64,000 bases of DNA, taken from Candidatus Uabimicrobium amorphum (GTDB taxonomy: Bacteria > Planctomycetota > Uabimicrobiia > Uabimicrobiales > Uabimicrobiaceae). Positions within the stretch are counted from its first letter, which is position 1; each line of letters starts with the position of its first letter. The stretch spans positions 7,933,547 to 7,997,546 of the forward strand of contig NZ_AP019860.1 in NCBI RefSeq assembly GCF_009002475.1, written 5' to 3'. The translations under genes were made by a program, and so were the position numbers. This document shows, in pieces, positions 18,542 through 26,600 of the stretch. The notes beneath the pieces were generated by a model, which was not told where the DNA came from, made no database searches, and worked only from the letters and a program-made list of their open reading frames with translations.

Positions 18542-19287
18542 ACAAAGCGATAGTTGATTGCCTGTTGGTTTTTTAGCGCAGCGGTGATGGTTTCTTGTTT
18601 ATAACTAAACTTTACAGGTATGTTGACATATTTTCCCCATTCTCGTTCCAAGGATGGAGCTACTCTGACCTTTAATTTGTCTCCCAGCAACTGACAATTT
18701 TGATTACCAAAGCTTTCATCTTTCGAACCAATAAAAAATATCCTATTTACTCGTTTTGTTCTAAACTCTTCCAGCCATTGCTGGTGGTTTTCATAGCCAT
18801 TTTCTTCGAGGTGAAATTGTTTCTTGAACAGCTTTCGACCTCCAAGGCAGATTCCTCGTTTTTTTAGTTTAGCTATTCTGTTTTCTACGTTCCGTAACTT
18901 TCGCTTTTTATGGTGCAATACAAAGTGTAGTTTTTTGTTCTCGTCTTTTTTTTCAGAAGAACTATCTTTTTTACTCTTAGCCAACGCTTTAGATAGTTTT
19001 TTTATGACGCGTTTGAGAGATTTACTTCTTCTTTGTACATCTTCAACGTTGATTTTTTGCAACTCTTTGGCAGCTTTGATGATTCCCTTCACTTCGCTGT
19101 GTAGTGAATTGAATTGTCTTGCCATCATACCTTTTTCTGATATAAATATCTTTTTTAACTCATTCAGTTTTTCACCTCGCAACAAAGCACATAGCAATTC
19201 GCCACGACGCTTCGCTGTGTGCTCTGCACACTTTTCGAAATACTGTACATGTTTTTTATCTAGTTTTGTCTGAATGGTTACCTGCAT
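18511..19287 (-). CDS. tnpB: TnpB-like protein, N-terminal half
   Basis: A 258-residue, very Lys-rich protein that is the N-terminal wedge/REC-like part of a TnpB-related protein; it stops at TGA 18511-18513, just before the RuvC domain. Its start overlaps the end of tnpA by 32 bp, the usual IS607 arrangement. The C-terminus in this frame (KKKTTGICL) is out of family pattern after the A_AAA_AAG heptamer, while the -1 frame continues the expected sequence. By itself it lacks the catalytic core. Confidence 0.72.
   Translation of the reverse strand: MQVTIQTKLDKKHVQYFEKCAEHTAKRRGELLCALLRGEKLNELKKIFISEKGMMARQFNSLHSEVKGIIKAAKELQKINVEDVQRRSKSLKRVIKKLSKALAKSKKDSSSEKKDENKKLHFVLHHKKRKLRNVENRIAKLKKRGICLGGRKLFKKQFHLEENGYENHQQWLEEFRTKRVNRIFFIGSKDESFGNQNCQLLGDKLKVRVAPSLEREWGKYVNIPVKFSYKQETITAALKNQQAINYRFVKKKTTGICL
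18535..18541 (-). promoter_or_regulatory. A_AAA_AAG slippery heptamer for -1 frameshift
   Basis: On the coding strand, codons GTA AAA AAG contain the heptamer A_AAA_AAG in the exact phase needed for simultaneous -1 slippage, the same sequence used in dnaX and several insertion sequences. A -1 shift leads directly into GAA AAC GAC TGG and the RuvC half; the zero-frame stop lies 22 bases downstream. Programmed use is inferred; a one-base indel in the A-run is the alternative. Confidence 0.6.
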
Positions 19288-19900
19288 CTATTTTTCTTTT
19301 CTTGCGACGTTCATGTGACCTTCGGCCGTAAATTTTCGAACAGAAAACGGTTAGTATTGAAATAATGTCTTGTGACAACCGCTCTTCAAAACACAGTTGT
19401 TTTTTGTCATTAACAACAACAAAAGATATTCCTCTAACCTTGCATATTTCGTCTATTATTTCCCTACCAAATTTTATTAGTCTATCGTGATAGCTAACAA
19501 CAACTCGCTTTACATTTCCTGATAACATCCAACGCAGTAGTTTTAAAAAACCACGTTTTTTGTAATTCAGCCCTGATCCTACTTCTTTGATTTCGACTAT
19601 ATTTGAGTACTGTTGTTCTTCACAAAAATTTCTTACCTCTAGTTGCTGTCTTTCCAAGTCTTGTTTTTGGTCGTTAGCACTTACTCTAGAATAACAAACT
19701 GTTACTTGGTCTTGTTGCTTTTCTATCCCTAACTTTCGTTCAACTTCTTGCTTTGAGTATCTTCGGTGATTGCCATGTGTCCTTTTGTAGGAAAATACAC
19801 CTTGCTCGCTCCAATTTCTGATCGTTTGTGTTGAAACTCCGAATAGTTTGGCTACTTCACCAATTGAAATCCATGTTGTCTTTTTCTCCTCCGACAACAT
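19256..19900 (-). CDS. tnpA: IS607-family serine recombinase TnpA
   Basis: A 214-residue transposase. Residues 9-56 form a MerR-like helix-turn-helix (ISIGEVAKLFGVSTQTIRNW, then NHRRYSKQEVE). The small serine-recombinase domain follows with YSRVSANDQKQDLERQ, where Ser74 is the expected nucleophile and Arg72 its partner, and VVSYHDRLIKFG. A C-terminal helix ends in KIYGRRSHERRKKRK. This is the standard IS607 TnpA layout: DNA-binding domain first, catalytic domain second. It excises and inserts the element as a circle. Its 3' end overlaps the tnpB-like gene. The only visible start is ATG 19900, without an obvious ribosome binding site. Confidence 0.93.
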   Translation of the reverse strand: MLSEEKKTTWISIGEVAKLFGVSTQTIRNWSEQGVFSYKRTHGNHRRYSKQEVERKLGIEKQQDQVTVCYSRVSANDQKQDLERQQLEVRNFCEEQQYSNIVEIKEVGSGLNYKKRGFLKLLRWMLSGNVKRVVVSYHDRLIKFGREIIDEICKVRGISFVVVNDKKQLCFEERLSQDIISILTVFCSKIYGRRSHERRKKRKIDAGNHSDKTR

Positions 19901-19907
19901 GACTATT

Positions 19908-19945
19908 ATTGATTTACAATCAATTAATCGTATATTAACCGTATA
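19908..19945. repeat. Left-end dyad and tandem 11-bp repeats
   Basis: An inverted repeat ATTGATT-TAC-AATCAAT (19908-19924) is followed directly by two adjacent 11-mers, TTAATCGTATA (19924-19934) and TTAACCGTATA (19935-19945). They lie between tnpA and the left end, where IS607 TnpA is expected to bind. They could also hold the tnpA promoter. Confidence 0.5.
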
Positions 19946-20001
19946 TCAAAAGCAAACTTTTTCTTTTTAAATTTGAGATTTTTCTTTTACAGTTGAATGC
20001 C

Positions 20002-20135
20002 CCTAGAAATTGATCGGCACTTACTCCCGTGCCGATAGTCGCATTAGTAGGTCCCATCGTAGCAGTTTCAAAAATAGTGGTGGCCGATATATTAGATATC
20101 ACAGAAAAAATTACTGTAAAAATGATTTTTCGCAT
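20002..20135 (-). pseudogene. PEP-CTERM protein, N-terminal part (split by IS)
   Basis: ATG at 20135 with AGGG about nine bases upstream. It encodes a signal peptide (MRKIIFTVIFSVISNISA) and the first mature residues up to DQFLG, where the IS607-type element begins. In the present sequence translation runs on into the element and stops at 19935, giving a 66-residue secreted stub ending in unrelated Lys-rich sequence. Its continuation lies at 17259-17745; frames match perfectly across the junction. Confidence 0.8.
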
Positions 20136-20347
20136 AAACTTATCCCTTATAAGACATCTTTTTCATCTTAGCATACAAAATTTGAAATGTCTTTCGATTT
20201 TTTAGATTTTTTCGTTTATTTAACCCGAGTAATTATTTAGGATGTAAGATGACTAAGAAAAGAGAATTCCGAACGTTTTTTGACAACAAAAATTCACAGA
20301 CAAATTAAATGTATGCGATACCTAAAATACAACGAACGGAGAAAAAA

Positions 20348-20878
20348 ATGATAGACATACAAAAGTTACTTGAAGAAATTCTACAAAGTTACAGTCTACC
20401 TTGGCGTGGTGCGCATGGAATTTCTCACTGGGCGCGCGTGCTGGAAAATGGTTTACGTCTCGCAGAATCGACACATGCCGATAAGGATGTCGTTACACTG
20501 TTTGCTTTGTTTCACGATAGCAAACGAGTCAGTGAATACCAAGATCCACAGCACGGTAAACGCGGTGCAGAGTTTGCTTTGGCTATGCGCAATAAACTTT
20601 TTGAATTGTCGGATCATCAATTTGATTTGCTGTACACTGCCTGTGAACTGCATACAAATGGTTTAATCGAAGGTGATGTCACCCTCCAAACATGTTGGGA
20701 TGCAGATCGTTTAGATCTTGGCAGAGTAGGAATTCGCATTAATCCTGCGAAACTTTGTACCACCGCCGCCAAATCGAAAGAAATACTTGATTGGGCACAA
20801 CAAAGAGCCACAAAACAAGTTGTTCCAGATATCGTCAAGTCTATTTGGGAACAAGACAGAGGTCTAAATCGTAAATGA
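20348..20878 (+). CDS. HD-domain phosphohydrolase
   Basis: The start at 20348 is preferred (GGAG a few bases upstream) over the in-frame ATG at 20309. The 176-residue product has the HD superfamily ligands: His27 in GISHW, His56-Asp57 in FHDSK, His102, and Asp118/Asp120 in WDADRLDLGRVGI. Small stand-alone HD proteins of this type are metal-dependent phosphohydrolases acting on nucleotides or related phosphates in the cytoplasm; the substrate cannot be told. It is divergent from the PEP-CTERM gene and 85 bp upstream of the Hsp70-like gene, with which it may share a transcript. Confidence 0.83.
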   Translation: MIDIQKLLEEILQSYSLPWRGAHGISHWARVLENGLRLAESTHADKDVVTLFALFHDSKRVSEYQDPQHGKRGAEFALAMRNKLFELSDHQFDLLYTACELHTNGLIEGDVTLQTCWDADRLDLGRVGIRINPAKLCTTAAKSKEILDWAQQRATKQVVPDIVKSIWEQDRGLNRK

Positions 20879-20937
20879 CGCGTTAAACGTCATCATCTAT
20901 TGCATCAAAATAATATTCCCCATATTTTTAAAATACG

Positions 20938-20967
20938 GCATAAGTTTTGCAAAACAAAACTTTATGC
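20938..20967 (+). promoter_or_regulatory. Hairpin enclosing the Hsp70-like start codon
   Basis: GCATAA-GTTTTG pairs with CAAAAC-T-TTATGC (12 bp with one bulged T, loop CAAAA). The ATG at 20964 lies inside the 3' arm and no clear ribosome binding site precedes it. Such a structure could mask initiation, for example in a temperature-dependent way. This is speculative. Confidence 0.3.
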
Positions 20968-23594
20968 AAAAAATACAATACCTCCCCACAACAAAAAATA
21001 CACTACTCCTGCAACGTCGTCTTTTAAGACGTCTGTATGGTGGCTTGCGTTCTTCGCTCCGGCAAGAAGTCTCGCGACTTACCCAACTTGCTACGCAACA
21101 GAATTTCGCAAATGATGTAGAGTTACGCAATTGGATTGCGCAAAACGCTTTACAAACCGCACGGAGAAGTACGGCCAATAATTGGCCTATTCGTCTGCCA
21201 AAATGGCCGGATTTTTCTTGTGATGCCCAACAACGCACAGCATTTAGTGGCGTTAGTTTGGGAAATTCTTCTTGTGTCGTTGTACATGCCCAAAAACATT
21301 CGCAAGTTGCTTATAAAACAGATATCCATCACAATTCTAAGTGGCTAACACAAGTAAAAGAACAACTCAATGGTAAAAGCATTGTCATTGCCGTGCCCGC
21401 TCATTTTAATGACAATAAACGTCGTGCGGTACGCGATATGTTTTCGGAGTTCAATGTCGCGCGCGTTATCAATGAACCTACCGCGATTGTACTGGCACAC
21501 GGCATCGAAGATCGTCGCGTTTTAGTGGTCGATTTGGGCGCAAAAAATCTCGATATGAATGTCATTGATATCGAGGATGGCATTTGTGAGATTTGCGATA
21601 GTGTGCGCTTTTCTTTGGGTAGTAGGCAGTTTGATGTCGCAATTGCCCAATGGCTCGCGCAGCAAATTGACCAAAAGCACAATGTATCTACCCTCAACGA
21701 TCCACAGTGCATGAACAAATTACAATTGTTGGCCGAGGCCGCAAAAAAGACATTGAGTTACAAAAACAAAGCGCGAATTCAATGTGATCATTTCGTTTGC
21801 GTTGACAAAATCATTGCCATTGACGTAGTCATTTCGCGCCAAGTTTTCGCCGATTTAATTCGCGGTTACTGTCGCGAAATCCAGGAAAAAATTCTTCCAT
21901 TTTTACCACGCGTATCACAAATTATTCTCGCAGGCGGTGGCATGTATACTTCTTGTATCACCGATTCTATCCGTGAGATTGCGCATAAACGCGTTTTATT
22001 GCCAACAAAACCCGATGAAGTCATTGCGATGGGTTGTGCTATTCAAGGAGGCGTATTGTGTGGATTTTCTCATGAAGCCATGCTCCAACCAACACCACCA
22101 TTTTCTCCGCCTTATATAAACAAACAATGCATACAACCACGTACTATTGACACACAAAATATGTATGTTTCTCCGAAAAAACCACTTCAAGGTGTACTAC
22201 TTCTCGACGTCACACCACTATCTCTAAATGTAGAAATAGGGAACTCGTTGCATACCATTCTACCGCGAAATACTGCCATTCCAGTACGTAAAGTGTATAA
22301 CGTGTGTCCACGGCGTAATAAGATCATAATCCACGTCACCTGTGGAGAGCGCGATGTTGGCAACAATCGCGTTCTTAAAACCATCCACCTCACGAATTGT
22401 CGTAGAAAGCCGGTGGAAATTAGTGTAGAGATTGACGTCAATGGTCACACAATCATTGCCGTTGTGAATGGAAAACATATTCAAAAATACATAGTCGACA
22501 ATAAAAGCGAATTGCCCACAGACCACGAAGGCGATATTCGCGATAAAGATACCACACAACCACTAGAAAATATCCCCACATTTGAAAAGTACTTAAGCGA
22601 TGAAGCAGGCGTTCCAGGGCCAATAGAACGTATTGTCGCACAATCGCGACACATGTTGAAAATGTGTCAGCATTTATTTGGTTTGTACTTTATTGCCATC
22701 GCCCATGCAATAGATATCTTTGTAGAGACAGTTACTAGTTATATCAGTGGTGTGTACTATACTTGGAAACTGTATACCTCTGTAGAAAGACGTCTGTCAG
22801 CACAAAACGTTACCCAACAACGTCAGATGGTCATGGAAAATTTTACAAAAGTACGCGGTCAACTCGCTCGTGTTTTCCGTTTTAAAGGTGCACACATTGA
22901 TGACGACTATTCCCCCACTTTTCCTTTGGAAATCGTTGTGGAAACACGCTATTTGTTAGATCAAATGAAACGCGATTTGTCATTACTCACATATCAACAG
23001 AGCATACAATTGGCAAAAAGTCAGTTCAAAGACGTCATCAAAAGTTACGTTCCCAATCCACTAGAGTTTCTAAATCGTTGCAAAGATTGTCTATTGATGC
23101 TCTTTTATATGAAGTATACACGGCGCGATATTGAAACAATGTACATGGAGTTTGTCAAATCGTATTGCAACATCTTGCAACTACTCAGTGAGGAATGCGG
23201 AGAATCGTATGTTGATGTCTTACTACCTTATGAACGCATCATCCTACATGAAATACACAGCGACTATATTTCGCAACCTTTCTCTGATATAGAAAAAGCA
23301 ATTGACGAGACACGCAAAAAACTGCAAAGACTCATGCATGTTTTGTTTTGTGCACAACGATTTGCTAATCCTCGCTATTGGCGGCGTGTGGATTTACTAC
23401 GCGAGCTGAACGTTATGGCACATCCCGTTTATTTTGTGGAATGGGAACAATGGCTAAGTAAGGAAGTACGAAAAATATGGCGGCAAAAAAAACGCAATGT
23501 TAGCTCACGAGAAAAGTCGCTACGCGACATAGAAAATCGCCAACGCAACAAAGATTTACTTTCTGCGAAACATCTTGTACATACATGCTTTTAG
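20964..23594 (+). CDS. Divergent Hsp70 (DnaK-like) protein with extensions
   Basis: An 876-residue Hsp70-family protein. An extra basic N-terminal region (1-92) precedes the ATPase domain, which is recognised by GVSLGNSSC (96-104, for GIDLGTTNS), VIAVPAHFNDNKRRAV, NEPTA (170-174), VVDLGAKN (for DLGGGT), ILAGGG and PDEVIAMGCAIQGG. A substrate-binding-like domain follows, starting LLLDVTPLSLNVEIG. The last ~330 residues are largely helical and unlike standard DnaK. Key phosphate-loop residues are changed: the Asp of GIDLG is Ser and the second Gly pair plus Thr of DLGGGT is Ala-Lys-Asn. It may bind nucleotide without normal turnover. No J-protein or GrpE gene is adjacent. Confidence 0.85.
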   Translation: MQKIQYLPTTKNTLLLQRRLLRRLYGGLRSSLRQEVSRLTQLATQQNFANDVELRNWIAQNALQTARRSTANNWPIRLPKWPDFSCDAQQRTAFSGVSLGNSSCVVVHAQKHSQVAYKTDIHHNSKWLTQVKEQLNGKSIVIAVPAHFNDNKRRAVRDMFSEFNVARVINEPTAIVLAHGIEDRRVLVVDLGAKNLDMNVIDIEDGICEICDSVRFSLGSRQFDVAIAQWLAQQIDQKHNVSTLNDPQCMNKLQLLAEAAKKTLSYKNKARIQCDHFVCVDKIIAIDVVISRQVFADLIRGYCREIQEKILPFLPRVSQIILAGGGMYTSCITDSIREIAHKRVLLPTKPDEVIAMGCAIQGGVLCGFSHEAMLQPTPPFSPPYINKQCIQPRTIDTQNMYVSPKKPLQGVLLLDVTPLSLNVEIGNSLHTILPRNTAIPVRKVYNVCPRRNKIIIHVTCGERDVGNNRVLKTIHLTNCRRKPVEISVEIDVNGHTIIAVVNGKHIQKYIVDNKSELPTDHEGDIRDKDTTQPLENIPTFEKYLSDEAGVPGPIERIVAQSRHMLKMCQHLFGLYFIAIAHAIDIFVETVTSYISGVYYTWKLYTSVERRLSAQNVTQQRQMVMENFTKVRGQLARVFRFKGAHIDDDYSPTFPLEIVVETRYLLDQMKRDLSLLTYQQSIQLAKSQFKDVIKSYVPNPLEFLNRCKDCLLMLFYMKYTRRDIETMYMEFVKSYCNILQLLSEECGESYVDVLLPYERIILHEIHSDYISQPFSDIEKAIDETRKKLQRLMHVLFCAQRFANPRYWRRVDLLRELNVMAHPVYFVEWEQWLSKEVRKIWRQKKRNVSSREKSLRDIENRQRNKDLLSAKHLVHTCF

Positions 23595-23604
23595 TAAAAA
23601 GCAT
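23585..23604. terminator. Hairpin overlapping the Hsp70-like stop
   Basis: Perfect 8-bp arms ATGCTTTT and AAAAGCAT with loop AGTA; the stop codon TAG lies at the top of the stem. It stands between the convergent Hsp70-like and kinase genes. No U-tract follows. Confidence 0.45.
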
Positions 23605-23695
23605 AAGTGTACTCTCGCAGCAATAAATCCCGAAAGTGTAAACTTGATATAAACTGTTCCTACAAAACTCTCAACACCATATCCTAATATTTGTT

Positions 23696-26600
23696 TTATT
23701 TTTTGCCTGACGATGCTTTACGTATTTTTTTTTGCGCCAAACGTCGATAGACAAAAAGTGTTGGTATTTGCCTTGCCGTATCTAACTGAGAAACAGTTTT
23801 CTCGATGAGTTGCATGCGTGCCACTAGTTCTTGATATGCCAAATGGTTGCCCATTTTCTTTTCAATATGGGCGTGTAATTGAATTATCTTTTGATCCCAA
23901 GGATATCTTTGCGCGGCTTTTACGATGAGTTGTCGTGCTGCAGAATATTTTTGTCTCGCAAAATAAACGCGCGCCATCCAAAAACAATACAATCCATTGT
24001 CAACAAAATTACATTGGCGTAGAGTCTGCTCAGCTTGCTCTTCTTTGCCACACAAGTATTGAATAACACCCTTGTTGAATGCTTGGTGATCTTTTTGCCC
24101 AAGTTCATGTGCTTTTGTCAAACGAAACTCTACAATAGAGTGTATTGTAGGAGGAAGAGCAGCAATACTTTTTTCGATATTGTACAAAAAATGTCGGTAT
24201 GCATTGTTGTCAAAAACATCGGTGATAGAAGAGGCTTTTTTGCGGCTGTGGTAAAATATTTCGTAAATGCCATATGTGTATCCAATAGAGGCGCTCTCAC
24301 GAATTTCCTTCTCTTGCTGCATGAGATACTGATGAAATTTTTCCAATTCTACCTCGTTGTTATTCAGTAAAATATGCACAATCGAGTAACAAGCCACTTT
24401 GCGTATTTCGATATCTTTGTCATTTTTGGCAACATCCAAAAGATAGGGTATCATTTGCGAATTATTACTAGCCCCAAGACCTGATATAACAGCAAAGCGA
24501 TTCGCTTTGTTTTTCAAATCGATTTGCGAAATAAAAAACTTCGCAACTTTGCCACCACCGGCTTTCATTAGGTATGCAATTGCGATACTACGCAAACGTG
24601 GATCAGGATCGATGGTCAAACGTTGTAAGGTACTTGCAAAAGAGAAAACCGGGACTTTTCTTTGGCTAGTAAACTTTTCAAAGTAGGCAAATGGCATTAA
24701 GCGTATGGCGAAATCTTCTTTGGTATTTAGAGTGATTTTGGCAACCACGGCAAATTCACCTAGTGTAGCTAGGGCAATAATCGCTTGAGAGCGCACCTCT
24801 TTTTCAGGATCTTGTAACTTTTCATGGATTTTTTTACGACATTGTGGCGACGAAATTTTTTGTGCACTTAAGATCGCCACCTGCCTCACTTTTGCATTTG
24901 CATCATCCATCGCTTTTACCAGTAAATGAGAATATTTTGCGGTTATCTGCTCACGAAATAACGGCGTATGATTTTCCAGCTTCCACATCGTTTCTAAGGC
25001 AAACGCTCGAATAATAGGTCTTTTGTTTTTACAAAATTTCACCAAGCGTTTCAAGGGCGCTGTGTTCCCTGCCAGCCATATTTTTTTTATTGCATATAAC
25101 TGGACGTATACATCGCGGTCTTGCAACCACAGCTCCATATTTTTCTGTGCAACATTTTCGATATACTGTATTCTCAAAAAAGTAGGCAGCGCACCAAGCT
25201 CCCTCCTACTCCACATCCGATGAGAACGTTTCTCATATTTAGCCAAGACTACATGAACAATCATTGCCACTTCATTATCCACAGAAGTAGCCGCTTTTTG
25301 CAGAACTTCGTATGCATTTTCCGTACTCATCAGCCATAGTACTTGCGCTGCATAGAATCGAACCACAGGATTTTCCTTTTTGCCATATAGTAGATTTTTG
25401 AGTACGGCGGTGTATTTTTGTTTATTGTTGTAAATTTGCAGCAAAGAATTTTCATCTTGTGCCGTAAAATACGCGATCAGTAATTTTTTTAACACAACTT
25501 TGGCTTCGTTGAGTTGTTTTTCGCGCATATTGGTGTAGACAGTTTTTAAAATTTGCGAAGAAGGATTTTTTTTGACATACTGTGCAACTAAATCGAGAAC
25601 CTCTGGAACGTAATACAAAGCTTTCAGACCGTTAGCAGCAATCGTTTTGACATTCTCAGAAGAGTCATTATCTAAACGCTGCAAAAACTGTTTTGCAATC
25701 TTCAACTTTTTTGCAGAATCGTCAACATAGTGCTTTACAGAAGGCGTATCCAAAATATTTTTGGCTAATTTTTGTTGCCGCTCTCCCAGCAAATTGATTT
25801 CTGTATTGTTGTATAGCAACAGTATTTTACCAAATATAATATTCATCATTAACATGCGATCGAAGGTCCATCCTTCGTTAAAGGTCGTATTAAAAAGCTG
25901 CGATACCAATTCCGTAGAACGACTGCCTAACTCCATGCACTTCAAAAAATCGTGATGTGCAGAAAGCCACTTTTGTAATTTAAAGTGTATATTTCCACGT
26001 TGGTGGTAAAACTTTTGTTGCCACGGCTCTAAGTCAATAGATTTTGTATACAAAGTCAATGCCTGTTGCAAATTATCTAAATCCTCATAACATTTTCCGA
26101 GAAGAAAATTTGTTGCCGCGTGAGAGGGATGGATCTCCAGCGCTTTTACAAGTAGTTTCTGCGCTCGATAACTATTTCCCTTTTGCATTAGAATATCCCC
26201 TAACGCTCGCAAAACGTCAAACTGCTCACTTTTTGCAAATTGATCTATATAGGGAAGTAATTTTTGTAGTGACTCATAAGCAACGTTTTTTAAGTCGAGA
26301 CCAAAATAGATCATTCCCCGCAGATAGAGAAACTCTTTGTCTGGTTCTTGCACAAATCGATCAATAAATTTTTTTGCCGTAGCCAACTTATTGTAATGAA
26401 AATGTATCTTGGCCATGACAAAGGTAATCGAGGGGAAAATTTTGTCTTTGCTTGCCATTTTATTGTAAACGGCAATTCCTTTATCATATTCGCCTAAATC
26501 ACAATGCAGTTGCAGAATTTGTCGATAGAATTCAATTTTCTTTTCATAATTCAATAGCTGATAGTAACTACGTAGTGCATCTTGATGATAACCACCTTTT

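Larger units (their letters stand above)
17746..20003 (-). mobile_element. IS607-type insertion element
   Basis: A 2256-bp element carrying an IS607-type serine recombinase (tnpA) and a TnpB-like gene, inserted in the same orientation as its host gene. The heptamer CCTAGAA occurs at both boundaries (17746-17752 and 20002-20008), and no longer target duplication exists. Deleting one copy plus everything between fuses ..CAATTTCTAGG to AACGGTAAG.. in frame and rebuilds the PEP-CTERM gene. This fits IS607-family chemistry, where a serine recombinase joins ends at a GG/CC dinucleotide without target-site duplication. Exact ends are ambiguous within the shared heptamer. Confidence 0.85.
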
